Below, one piece after another: positions 37,169-49,000 of a DNA stretch of 64,000 nt. This DNA is from Acridotheres tristis (Eukaryota; Chordata; Aves; Passeriformes; Sturnidae). Each line of letters starts with the position of its first letter. The first letter of the stretch is position 1. The notes below the pieces were generated by a model. It was not told the DNA's origin. It saw only the letters and a program-made list of their open reading frames with translations, and did not search any database. Position numbers and translations under genes: made by a program. Where the stretch lies: contig CM072887.1 in assembly GCA_037013685.1 (NCBI GenBank), forward strand, positions 52,317,154 through 52,381,153, in the 5' to 3' direction.

Positions 37169-37711
37169 CAGCCAGGAAAACACTGCAGCTGGTATTTAGA
37201 GCAAACCAGCCTGTAAATCAGGACAGCAACCTGATTTTGCCTGTGTCTCCTCCAGTGAGGCTGGGACGAGTCACCCGAGGATTAACGCCGGAGAAAACGG
37301 AGCTGCAGCGCTGCAGTGTTCCAGCAGAGAGCAGCATCCGTATGTGGAAAAATGCTGCTCCCTCTCTTACAGAGCCCGGGAACATCGCCCTTTTCCCCTC
37401 TCCATAGTTCATAGGTGAATGAACTTATCACCCGAAAATCAACGCTTAATAAAACATGGAACTGTATGATATTAAAAACGTTAAGTCAAGATTTAAGTTT
37501 ACATTTTAAAAATAAAATTGTCAGCAATGAAATAATTCAGGTTCCAGAAGCAAAGCTGAACTCTCTCCATGTCTTACATTCTGCATGTTTTACCACACAG
37601 ACAATATTATAACATTGATCACTGTGATGATTAAATATAGATAGTTTAGGAATGGATAAATCATTCAGTCCCAATCAGGGAGTAGATCCTCAGTTCAGAA
37701 GGTGTTGAATG

Positions 37712-37830
37712 CAGAATCACAGAATATTCTGATTTAGAAGGGACCCTCAAGGATCATGGCCCATGCAGGGATCAAACTCACAACCTTGGTATTATTGGCA
37801 TCATGGTCAGACCAATGGAGCTAATCCCAG
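37712..37830 (-). mobile_element. tRNA-Ile-derived SINE with CR1 tail (TguSINE1-like)
   Basis: Read on the minus strand, the element begins with a tRNA-like head. Box A corresponds to TAGCTCCATTGG (37812-37823) and box B to AGTTTGATCCC (37768-37778). The anticodon loop reads CCAATAA (37792-37798), keeping AAT, the anticodon of tRNA-Ile. After the head comes a CR1-type 3' tail (37712-37757) containing GGGTCCCTTCTAAATC and ending in two ATTCTGTG-like repeats. A tRNA-Ile head fused to a CR1 tail is the architecture of TguSINE1, mobilised by CR1 and known from passerines. As a tRNA it is degenerate (no acceptor stem, altered arms), so it is not a functional tRNA gene. Confidence 0.85.
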
Positions 37831-37849
37831 TGTGCGTGTGTGTGTGTGT
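37831..37849. repeat. (TG)n microsatellite beside the SINE
   Basis: TGTGC followed by (GT)7 directly abuts the tRNA-like head of the SINE. It may have been the insertion site or have grown afterwards. Confidence 0.85.
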
Positions 37850-38814
37850 AAATAAAATCAACAAGTTCCAGCAGACACACACCTGAGCAGCTCTGTTAAG
37901 CACTTCTAGGCTCTCGAGTTTTAAAACATGGGGTGAAAAGTCAGTCTGCCCATGCAAAAGCAGCTAAATCACTGGTTCTTGGAGCCACTTATTGTAATTT
38001 TAAAAAATTAATTGTAATTGTAATTTTCTAAAAGTGTAATCTTTTACACTTTTTTTTTATCACTGCAGTTTCATTGTCTCAGTAAACTATTCTTCTTGCA
38101 TTAATATAAGATACTGGAGAAAATTTGAGAGGCTGAGCCACACTGGGGCTGCTCTGCTTATCTGTGCTATTCCTTCCTTCTAGCTGTCCCTTTGTCTGAA
38201 TTTATGTCTTTACAACACGACACTGTTTTGCTTCATGAGCAGGGTGGTGTGATTCACTATAAAGATGCTGTGAGGCCAGCAAGTGGTTTGGATGTTCCAA
38301 TCACTATTCAGAGGTAATTAATCTACAAGGCTGCTACCCTTTCCCAAAAAGATGACAACTGTGATTAGGAGAACAAGAGTGAGCTTGGGAAGTGATGCTA
38401 CATAAAAACAGAAGTTCAAGAGACTGCTGGAAGCAGCAACCATGTTTTAAGATGTTGAATTAACCTCTGAACCAGGACTACGGGAGGCACACCTGCTCTT
38501 CATAGATGTAATTCATGGTAATGAGTAGAAAATGGCTGAGCAGAAAACAAATTTGTGATTTTTGTATATGGCTTGTGTGACACTGACTGTTAGACTGATA
38601 CTGTGGGCTTTGCCATGCTGAGAAATGATAAATCATGTAACATGGAAATGAGAATATGGCTTAAGACATATTTCTACTCTGTGTCTTTTTGACAAAAAAT
38701 ATATTGACATGAAAACTCTCAAAAATTAAATTACCTGTGCAGGCAACTCTTCAGCATTCAGAAAAATAAAGATCTACACTCTTCTATTTTATTTACAAAT
38801 CTTTCTCTGAGATG

Positions 38815-38962
38815 AGAGAAAAAACCCAAACCAATCAAACATAAGCAAATAAACAAATAGAAAAACCCAAAATCACAACCCCATAAAAAACAAAAACAAA
38901 GAAACCCTCAACCCTCCACAAAAACAAATTAAATTCCCCACAAATCAAAACAAAACAACAGT
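38815..38962. repeat. A/C-rich low-complexity block
   Basis: About 150 bp composed almost only of A and C on the + strand, with many short AAAAC, CAAA and ACCC words and no fixed unit. Similar blocks recur at 45456, 59101 and 59822. Their origin is not clear; decayed poly(A)-like or polypurine/polypyrimidine expansion are both possible. Confidence 0.8.
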
Positions 38963-40445
38963 AATGCCCACCAAATTAATTCTGTTGAAAAACAAGGGTT
39001 TAACAGTAAACCAGTGATACTTTCTTCATAGTCCTGCAATTCTGAGTTGATGTGATAAAAATACAGTTGATTTTAATGTGAAGAGATTTGTACAAGCTTT
39101 GAAAAGTCAGACTTGGACCATGTATAGAAAAGGGAAAATTGTAAGTTAATTGAAAAGAGAACAGATGTTAGAGAAGGATAGGCAACAAAAACCTGTAGAA
39201 AGAAAATGAAAGAATAAAGCAAAGTACTAAAAAGCAGAGAGAAAAAAGGGAAGGAATAAAAAAAGAGATGAATTTTGACTTCGTACATTGTGAAATATAG
39301 ACATTTATCATAAATACTTATATCTATCTATGTAACTAAAAAAACCCCACATCCATTTCATTGCATTTTTGAGTTGAAAATGATTATGGTTTAAGTGCAT
39401 AGTATTTGCAATCTAACGTTCAAAGTAATTTTAAATCCCCCAGGAATGATTAAAGTAAAACACTGCCTATTTGCTTTTTTCATACTTCGAGGCTCCCTCC
39501 GTGTACCTTACTTTTCCTTTTTTTACAAAAACTCCAGTTGAAAAACCAGAAAATTTGTCACGTCAAATGTCAGATTTTTCAAAGTTGCTCCTGCTTTGAA
39601 TGTCACAGAAAAGCATACCTCCAAGTGCTCATCTGACTTGGTCCATTAAAAATTATAATTGAAATTGGCTTCACCAAAATACCTGTGTGATCCAACATGA
39701 CCTTCCTTTTTCCTCCTTCTGCATTTCAAAGTGTCTTACACTTTCCCCAGACCTTCCAGCTGCCCCAGTGACTCCATCCCTCACTGACACTTGTCTTCCT
39801 TCTCATCTACTCTCACCCTGGGTAAGACTGGCTACACATCCCCACTGCAAAAAACTCCACAGATGTTTGACAAGCTTGCCATGAGGAAGGCGTATCCAAA
39901 TCTTTGCTAGGTAGGGGATAATTTTGAGAGGCCAAATCCTTTAAAAGAGGCAGAAACAACATAGTGAAAAACAAAATTGAGACACTTCAGTATACATGCA
40001 GAAAAATCTACACCAGCAGAAAAGGAGAGAAAAAGAAAGGAACTCATCTGATAAACCTACTTGTCATTCTTAGCAGAATACTTTGCAAGAAATACCGGAT
40101 GTTGTGCTGCCCACAGAGGCTCCATACCCTGTGAAGGACATGGTCTTATTGATATCTTGTTTTCACTTTCACCTCAGTAATGGCAGAGATTGTATCAGAA
40201 AGTTTTAAAAGCAAAATAGAGGTTAGATCCATTTTCGATACTCTAAATTAAAAGAATAAATGAATCACCCAACTGTAGTTAATGGGCAATTAACATAATT
40301 CTGGTCCGGTGTAGCTGAAAGATAATGAAAAAGCTGATTGCAAATGAACCAGCAGTAATGTGGGAGGTCATAATAGTCCCATAACTCTGAATGAGAAACC
40401 AATTTCTCCTCTAACACTTGGTGCTTTGATTGGTGAAGGGCTTTA

Positions 40446-40477
40446 TCATACTATGAAATTTACCCGTGATAGTATGA
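40446..40477. repeat. Perfect 9-bp inverted repeat
   Basis: TCATACTAT (40446-40454) and ATAGTATGA (40469-40477) are exact reverse complements separated by 14 bp. It could form a small hairpin, but there is no flanking transcript evidence. Confidence 0.6.
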
Positions 40478-41779
40478 GACGTTAAAAAAAAGGTTCTGCT
40501 GTGTAAATGGTGGATGGCTGACAGAACAGGTACCCTGAGCTGCTGCATGAGCCTGTAGTAGCTATCATAAACTAGAGGGTAATTAGAAGTGCAGTGGTGA
40601 ATAGAGAGGAGAGGAGCATATATCTGAGTAATGAGCTCACAACTGTACTACAGCAGGGCAACAACCCACCAGGGGAAATGCAGCAGGGCATCAGACTCTG
40701 CTCCAGCCTGGAGACTGGATGTGCTGATGCCCTCTAACTCGGCCCACCTCCTGCATATAGTGTAATATCTTCTTTGTGCTCAATTTGTTCTTACTTAAAG
40801 AAGGGGTAATGGGGTGGGATGAATTCCACCCACAATGCTTCTCTCCACTTACCATCTATGTCCTGATCCTATTAAAACTTAAGATCTTGTTCAGCAAACT
40901 GTCATCAGATAAAGTAAATTACATTTAATGCCAGTGGTAATGCTCTCAAAATCAAGAGAACCATTGTGTCTAAGGCAAAGACCGTCTCCTTTCCTAGAAT
41001 TTTAAGTAAATCTATATTTAGCCCCTTTGTGGCTTTTGAGGGGGGAAAAAAAGGTAATCATGTTAGAACACTGTAATGGTAAATGAATCTATGTCCTAGC
41101 AGCAGATGGCACATTAATAGAGTACAGACACATGCACACACAAAAAAATAACCCTTAAAAATGTATTTTTTTCCTTGGTATTTTTCATCACTGTTTCCTC
41201 TGTCTTTTCTACCAAGCAGAATAAAATGATGGTAGATTTAACAGCGAGGACTTATTCCTAGTGCTATATTTATATCATGACAAATCAATAGGTTATTGCT
41301 GCATTATGCAAAATAGAAAAAGTAAATAGATAAAGTGACAGTACTTAACACTCCTAAATATTTAGCATAACATTTTAGGTGCATGGATTACAAACGACCT
41401 TTTTGGGGAGAATTTTACATCACCTTTCTCAACCCTGTGCTGTTCCTAACGTGAGTGACAGAAGTCGCTAAGGCATTTGAGATGACTGGAACTTCTTGCT
41501 GTGTAGAGATGACACAGGAGCACCCATGCAGATGCCTCCAAGCAGTGAGTGCTGCAGTCTCTTCACACTGAGTAGAACACCTGTCTTTGTGGCGTCCATC
41601 AAATAGCACAGAGGACTGGGTTCAGCATGGAAAAAGTGAATGTGCCAGGGAAAGTATTACTGCTGTCTAGCCATCAAAAAAACCACTTCCCAGATAGTGT
41701 TCCCAGAAACACTTGTTGGAATAATTCTGAAGATATCATATTTGCCAGCTTATAAAATTATTAATAGCCTAAGAAAGAA

Positions 41780-43076
41780 GAGGTAATAACTTTGACAAAG
41801 TTGTGAAAGTCAACATGGCTTTTATAATGGACTTCTCGTCTCATCTTCCAAATTTACTAGAATTCTCTGAAGAGATCAATGTATATGGATGGTGTTAGTT
41901 CACTTGGCATAATTTACTTGGATTTCCAAAGGTCTCCTAAAAATTCCTTCATATAAAGTTTATAAGAAAGCTGAGCTGTGATGGGATAAAGGGAAAGTCC
42001 CCACATGTATAAGAAACTGTTTAATGGAGAGAAAACAGAGAAAAAGGGGATGAATAATTTTTGCAGTGGAGTGTGTTTCACCCTTGCAGTTCCAGTGGGA
42101 TCTGAGCTGGCAACTGGAATAGTCACTGTATTCATAAGTGATTTGGGAAAGTAGGTGAATAGGAAATTCAGGAAGTTTGAGCAGGATACAGAGCTGTTCA
42201 AGATAGCGAGGGGAAGCAGCGACCAAATAAGCCTACAGAGGAACTTTATGAGTCTGAGTGACTGGGCAATTAAGTGACAAATGAAATTCACTGTAGATAA
42301 ATGGAAAGCAATGCACGTGGGAAAACCAATTCTAACTCCACATATTAATATGATGGAGTTGATCATTACTATTTAGGAGATAGATCTGGGGTTATGACAG
42401 ATAGTCCTACGAAAATGTCAACCTGATGCTTAATAGCAGTCACAAAGGCAAGTCAAATGTTAGAAAACATTAGGAAATAAATGAAGAACAAAACAGAGAA
42501 CATCACTGTGCTGCTACAGAAAACCATCACTCAACCCCACACTGAATAGTGCGTGCTGAATACTGTCAGGTCCCCCTTTTTCAAAAATGATACAAGTAAA
42601 AGAGAAAATTTCAGAGAAAAGCAACAAAAATGATCAAAGCGGTAAAGCAGCCATCATATTAGGGAAAGCCACTCTGCAACTACAACAGGAGCTGCTAGAA
42701 CACGTATTCCTGGTAAGAAGGATGACCTGCAAGAATATGACAGAAATCTGAGAAAACATGAGCACAAAGAAAAGGATGGATCTTGATCCTTCCCGCATGA
42801 AAACCGGGGAACATCAAATGAAGATATTAAGAACCATATTTAAAACAAACACAGTGGTAGAGATGTAAAAATAATTTCCTGATTCTGTGGATGCATAGAC
42901 TAAAAGGGGAAATCAAGCAAGTAGATTGGTCATGTGCTGAGAGTTATGAACACACAGTGACCACATCTATCCAGGATGAACATAGCTGAAATCTGGAAAG
43001 CAGCAAGGGCAAGTGTCATACAGAAATAGGTGCTGAGCCTTTGGCCTTACTAGTAATGGCTCTTACATTCTTCTAA
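41780..43076 (+). mobile_element. Ancient CR1/L3-like LINE, about 1.3 kb, decayed
   Basis: The plus strand carries a long, colinear but stop-ridden match to the ORF2 reverse transcriptase region and 3' end of an old CR1 type known from turtles, crocodilians and mammalian L3. Recognisable pieces in order: CATGGCTTTTATAATGGACT (41815), TTGGATTTCCAAAGG (41920), a palm region reading TVFISDLGK (near 42130), a DWAIK...MKF segment then KAMHVGK (42259-42326), AGAAAAGCAACAAAAATGAT (42616), ACATCAAATGAAGATATTAA (42812), and a 3' end CCTTTGGCCTTACTAG (43038). Frameshifts and stops are frequent and the catalytic Asp pair is not intact. The 3' end appears complete and the 5' end truncated. High divergence indicates insertion before the radiation of modern birds. 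Confidence 0.8.
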
Positions 43077-45455
43077 AATATTGCTGCAGCTGGGATATTC
43101 AAAATGCGGTTGATTAACTAAGACGAGGGAATGAATAACACACGTGTTGTACAATTCAGACAAATGGTAGATATCTGAACTTCCTGTCAATACTCATTAA
43201 GTCTAACTAGTCCTGGCAGAAAGCAATGCACACATTACAGAGGTAGGCCCTGTAAGAAAATTATATCGTTTCAGATATTTCTTCTTGACTCACATTGACT
43301 CAATTTATTTTCTTTGATTACTTATAACAGGACATTTCTTATTCAGGAGGGAGAGACTTTTCCTCCTTCTACTCTCAAATGAATTATGACAGAGATCACC
43401 TTATCTAGTGATCTGGGACTATTTGCCAGGATCTCCAATAATCTTCCAGTGTAGTCGCTACCTTAAAGAAATATCTATACTTTGTTCATGACAATGAAAT
43501 CTGAATTATTTCAGATAATGATGCCAACTGGGAAAGAAGAAAAGGATCTAAATTTGAAAGAAGGCTGTGAAGGCAAGGGGCTATATAAAAGAGACTTAAA
43601 TAAATTGCTATAAAGATGGCATCAGCAGATGGAGCTGTTACTTACACTCTTCTAAATTCTTCTCCTTTGCAGGCAAGGACCCTCTCAGTTTTAAGACTTT
43701 ATATATCACAGTAATTTCTGTGTTCCAGACTACAGAAAGTAACAAGAGAGTTTGCTCTCTGTCCTACTAGAGCTGCAATTCTGGGAACTGTTCGGTGCTT
43801 TTTGGGACTTCTGAATGAAGACATCACCTGAGCCGTTACTGCTCTGTATTCAGAGACTATTACATGGCAGTGGAAATAAAGTATCCTGTACAAGGACTAC
43901 ACCCTGATTTCACCCTGCCATGGTGAGCTCCCCTGCAGGGCTCTGATGCTGAAGGCTGCTTTGGCAGAAAGACAAGCAGTTACAGCTGATCCACACATAA
44001 CCTTATCGATTGTATCTCTCCTCTCCCAGGCTTTCCAGAACTGTGCTCGAGATGGGAGCCTCTCTGCCATTTTTCTTGCTGTAGATCTGCTTATTCTTCC
44101 TGTTATCAGTGCTCCCAATATGCATTATCTCTGTACCTTATCAGCCACAACAAACCCAAAAGAAGAAAAGCTTTCCCTGTAAAATATTTAACTTAAAGCC
44201 CCAGTTATCTGATCAAACCTTTAGCTCTGTCCCAGGGAAGAGAACAACCTTCAGTTTATGGCCCATAAAGGAACCTATTCTTATTAATCAAGGCACCTCA
44301 GCACCCTATTCAGTAAAAAGCCATGCTCGGTGAAACTGGCCTGATTGCTGCCTCTGTGGGTTGGTGTGAGGGAGACTGTGTTTAGAGAGGCTATCACAAC
44401 CTTGGCAAAAATTGCCTCCTCTTCCTTAAATTCTTGCCTGTACCAGACGCTATCACAGGGCTTTAAATTCCATTTTGGAATTCTATTTTTAGAACTCAAG
44501 TGGGATTTATATGGTGCTCCGACCTAACACGAGCTCTCTGCACAAGGCTGAATTTAGCCTTGCATGCACTTGCTGCTGAAACTGCTGACTATAATCAACT
44601 GAGAAAGGCTTGCTCTACATATGTCTAATAGGCTCCTATGCACCTGAAATGTAGGACTTCCATGATGGCTTTAATTTCACCAAATGCTTGTAACAATAAA
44701 GATGACAGATTTTGATTCTAAGTTCGCCTTGCCTTATCAGCAGTGTCTGTACTTCTTTATTGACTGTTACAGAAAAATACCAAACCTTTGTTTTAAGAAT
44801 AAATGAAATAAGATTCCCAGATTTTTTGCAGGTAAGGAAAAATTGCCTTTTCAGCCTGGTCTATGATCATGCTGTAGTCAGCCCTGTCTCCCTCCAGTTG
44901 CATGAATTTTGAACTGTTTGCCAACTTAAACAAATAGATAGAAGAGCACAGGGGAAGAGGTCTCATGGATATTACACTCCTTTGGGCTTCATTAGGTAGA
45001 GGAGAGAGAGTACTAATATGCCAGTGACAGAAATACACTGAACCTGTATTAGACAGTCGAGAAGGCAGACAAGAGCAGACAAAGACATAAATATAATAGA
45101 AAATTAGATGCTGTTGATTTGGTTGCTCATGGGTAACATATTAATGTGAGGGAGCAGATACACAGGAGATCAAGACCTATGTGCTCACAGTGTTGTTAAT
45201 GTTATGTGTTTTGATGTTTGTTGCTTCAGCTTCAGGTGCAAACTGGGAAGCCATAAATGGAGCCTTTTAATATAAAAATATGGATTGAAAAATCAGTCCT
45301 GAGTGTCTTGCCCGAATTCAACCAGTAATGGGAACAATTATATATGTTGCTTCAAACTGTCTGGCCCTGACAAATTTCTGTTCAAAGCCTGGGCTGGGGT
45401 AATGAAAAATATTCCCGAGATGGTCTCAATTTCATAAGTACACATTAGCTATAAG

Positions 45456-45508
45456 CAAAAAAAACCCAACAAAACCCCAAAACAAAACACCAAATGAAGC
45501 CAAACAAC
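45456..45508. repeat. A/C-rich low-complexity block
   Basis: About 50 bp of A and C words (AAAACCC, CAAAACCCC, AACAAAACACC), similar in texture to the block at 38815. Confidence 0.75.
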
Positions 45509-45845
45509 TCACAGTAGTAGAATAAAGCAATGAAGAATGACAAAACAGATGAAGAAATCCACAATGTGTTCGCCTGTGCCTCACAGTAATTAATGCTTTT
45601 TGAGATATTAGATAAACTTTTCTTTGTTGTAATAGAAACAGATTTCCCAGATCTCCTATTTCAGCTCTCAAGCTCCACCTTTTCTCAGCTTTGTCTGAAA
45701 TTAGCCACATTTTCTACCACTTTAATAAACGTGGAATACAATTTGGAAATTATCTGTTTGCATCAGCACTGGCAAAGAACAATAGCTCAAATTTTGAGAG
45801 TCAAGGCTTCAATAATAAGGCCTGATTTTCTTCGCAATCAGATGC

Positions 45846-45893
45846 ATACACACGCGTACACACACACACGCACGCACGCACACCACATGTCTT
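45846..45893. repeat. (CA)n/(CG) mixed microsatellite
   Basis: Alternating purine-pyrimidine run of CA with interspersed CG (CACGCACGCACGCACACC). Pure alternation with CG steps is a Z-DNA-prone composition. Confidence 0.85.
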
Positions 45894-46009
45894 TGTGAAT
45901 AGGGCCCAAAACAGCTGCAACCTTCCAAAAATTAATTGGATTCTGGATCATTTGCATTTTTATATAGTTTACCAACAAAAGATGGAGATAGCAAGTTTAT
46001 TAATGTGAA

Positions 46010-46042
46010 AAAAGAGAGACAAAGAGAGAGAGAGGGAGGGAA
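46010..46042. repeat. (GA)n purine tract
   Basis: A GA-rich polypurine stretch with about six uninterrupted GA units, ending GGGAGGGAAAG. Confidence 0.8.
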
Positions 46043-49000
46043 AGTGAACATTTTGGTTGAGCCACTAATCCAAATTTTAATACACGCAGTGTCTATTCAC
46101 CTTATAATACTGCAGCAGATCCTCCAAGGTGGAAATTGATATGCAGGTCTAAACTGCAGGCAGCTGTTAAGGACTCCTACTGATGCCTAGGGCCTTTACA
46201 GTTCCTCATCTGGGTAGACATTATGATTTGATAATGGCCATATTCAGACAACACCCAAGGCAATTCTAGGATTTGCTGTCACAATAGACACACTGAAAAT
46301 AAAGTCAGTGTAAATAGATTAAGAAATTGACAGAATAACAAGGCAGAAATAATTAGAATGAATACACAAATGGCAGATGACAACTCAATGTATTGTGATG
46401 CAGAGATGGGATAAGAAAAGTGGAGCTGGAGGATTTATCTGCTGCCAGTATGCCTTCAACCTACTTCCTGCCTGCATGGATACTTATTTCACTGAGAAGT
46501 GAAATCTTTATTAGAAGATTTCTTATCTCCCTTGCTGCCCACTGAAAAACTTTCTTTCTGTTCAGTTGAAAGTGAAAGCTCCTGGAAGCTCCTGATCCAT
46601 AGGTGTCCAAGACACAATTTCCCTAGGGAATAGGAAGAAAACACTAACTAGATACTCAGAGGAGAGAATTATTCTCAACTCCTATGGGAGTTGATGTGAA
46701 CACTGGGTTGCAAGGTGGTAACCAGAACATTACCCTATGTGATTAATCTACAAATTCCTTAGAATTGTGCTGAGGTATATGTGAGGTTTAGTGCATGAAC
46801 TCTTCTGTGGAATCCCTCATCAGATGCTTTTTGGGGTGACAACAAATTGATGGAATTTCATTTATTCACTTTTATAATGATTCAATTGCAACTTTCTCTC
46901 TGCCAAAAACATCTCCTAGCTCTCCTCAGCCCAGCCTGAAAAACCAAGTCATATCAGAGTAAAGAAGGTATCAGACCAATTCCTGATATATGGAATGTGA
47001 CTTCATATGCAGAATAACCGTGGATAGTGAATGGTTTATTGATTGGTCTCTGTATTATAGACCCAGAGCATGTGCAAAGATGGAAAATCAGCAGTGACAT
47101 CTCCAGTAGACTGGTGGGTGAAGAAGGGACTAAAGCTGCTAAAACACTGAAGATGAAACTCAGTGCTGTGTTAGTGCTCAGCTGGATAAGGATTCTATGA
47201 ACTTCAATTCTGTGTTAGAGCAGTAAGTGCTACCTGAATCTGTCAGACCTGGTGCACAGCTTTTCTCTGGAGCAAAATCTGAGCGGGAGCACACAGGAAG
47301 TCAAGGCAGTAGCATTGCACAGGGCTGGCTGTAGCAGCAGGAGGCTGGAGACACCATATAGCAGTAAAATGCCATCTGCTCTGACTGTGTCAGAGCTTTG
47401 GGCAATGAGATTGGACCCCAAGGAGACACTGGAGTAAAAGGTGCTGCTTGGAGGAAGGAAAGAGAAGTTGTACCCTTGACTATCCAGCCCAGCTCCATGT
47501 TTTCCTTCAAGCCCTTTCCTATTTATTTATTTTGCTAAAATCATTGAGAAGCTGTGAGATAGCTCTTGTGTTTGAACAATACAGATCCCAGACTCTCAGT
47601 GCAAAATATTCAACCAATACATCTTGAGTAATGTGGAGAGAGCTTAGACTCCTTTTAGTAAAATATTAGTTTTGCTTGTCATGGGAATTAATCCAGTGTT
47701 TTTCCCAATGAGAGGTCTCCATGACTTTCCTACATTTTCTCCATGATTTTTCTACATTTGCTACGTTTTCTGTTTGTTTATTTCTGCATAAAGTTTGACC
47801 AAATCTTCTATATAAACTTCGATCACAGTCCCCATTTTAAACACTTCCTTTATTTTTTATCTTAATTTTAAAATTTTACTTGCTCATTTGTTTTTCTCTT
47901 TGCTTCCTTCCTTTAGGTGCTATTTTCATTCTTCTTTCTTTGGGTGTTATCAACCACTTTTGTTTAATACTCTCTCATTCTTCTCTTTTGCTAAGTAATT
48001 TACACTGAGCATCTACTGCTTCCGTTCCTCTCCCATAATATGTCCTTCAGGGTTAGAGAAAGAGATAAGATGACGGCCAGAGGAAGGAGAAATCAACCAT
48101 CAAGAATGAAAAGAACTGAATGTCACAGAGCCTTCAAGTGCGAGGAAAAATGAGATAAAATAACAAATATTAAAAGAAGAGGAGTGAAGGGAAAGTTTCC
48201 ATAAAGAACATGGGAAAAGGATTGAAAACAAAGGCAGTGAGGGAAAAACTGCAAGGCTATTACTTTTATTCACAAGTTGAATGTTCCCTGATTTTAGAAG
48301 GACCCAAAGCTGCAAGGAGTAGAGAGCTCCATTTAGCCCTAACTCGATCCCATTAAAAGGAACACCTTGATTACAGCTAGCTTGCCAGCATTTAGAAATG
48401 AGACAAGAATATGGCCAACATTCTTCTGGCTGAATACACAGATAAAGCAAGACACATTATGGAATGATAAAGTATCTAAGTGCACCAAGCCCTTATTTAT
48501 CTAACTTTTGTTAACCTTTCAAGAAAGCCTGCCAAAGTATTCTGGTAGGACTGAAAAGCCAAGCAAGTAGCAGTCTTATAACCAGGCTACATTTTGTATG
48601 GCACAAATAACTGTATTTGTACTGCCTAGGGACTTCGTAATTTCCAGCTTTTGAGACAGTAGAGAAATGTGAACATTGTAAGAGTGAAATACTGGCCTCA
48701 CTGAAGTCAAAGGCAATATATCCACTTAAATTCTAGTAGTGCAGCCACTTTCCAACTAAAAGGGTGCTTATGGAATGTTGCCTGTGTGAATGTACCTAAT
48801 TTAGATGGTTTTAAAAAGCACCAGAGGAGAAAATGCAGAAAGCTGATGAGTATTAGGGCAGGAGTGAAAAAGAAACTACAGGTAGAGCAAGATCATGAAA
48901 GGACTAGGGCAGAAAGGGTAGGGGAGAGAGCATGTCCATAAAGAACTGTAAAAGGAACAGAGGACGATCAAAATTGCCAGGGACTTCAAATGAAGTGGAA

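Larger units (their letters stand above)
24215..37711. other. Gene-free intergenic stretch
   Basis: About 13.5 kb of AT-rich DNA with no supported exon. It contains the (ACTC)n array at 26947, a run of 11 G at 37158, and unique blocks of the type often conserved among amniotes (25880-26370). Short open frames carry no recognisable domains. Modest GC-rich parts (24297-24555, 29270-29520, 36786-37080) match no family I know. Confidence 0.6.
37850..41779. other. Gene-free intergenic stretch
   Basis: This is AT-rich DNA with an A/C-rich low-complexity block (38815-38962) and a small inverted repeat (40446-40477). No exon or known repeat family was recognised in the rest; the pieces at 40500-40760 and 41400-41640 are somewhat GC-richer but unidentified. 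Confidence 0.55.

Noticed and set aside
37760..37830. A functional tRNA-Ile gene on the minus strand.
   Set aside because: The cloverleaf is incomplete, the acceptor stem is absent and a CR1 tail is fused directly; it is the head of a SINE.
41914..42366. A 150-residue minus-strand frame.
   Set aside because: It is the antisense of the old CR1/L3-like element, whose coding direction is plus.
43577..43590. TATA-box-like GCTATATAAAAGAG suggesting a promoter.
   Set aside because: No supported exon, CpG island or conserved frame follows; TATA-like words are common in AT-rich DNA.
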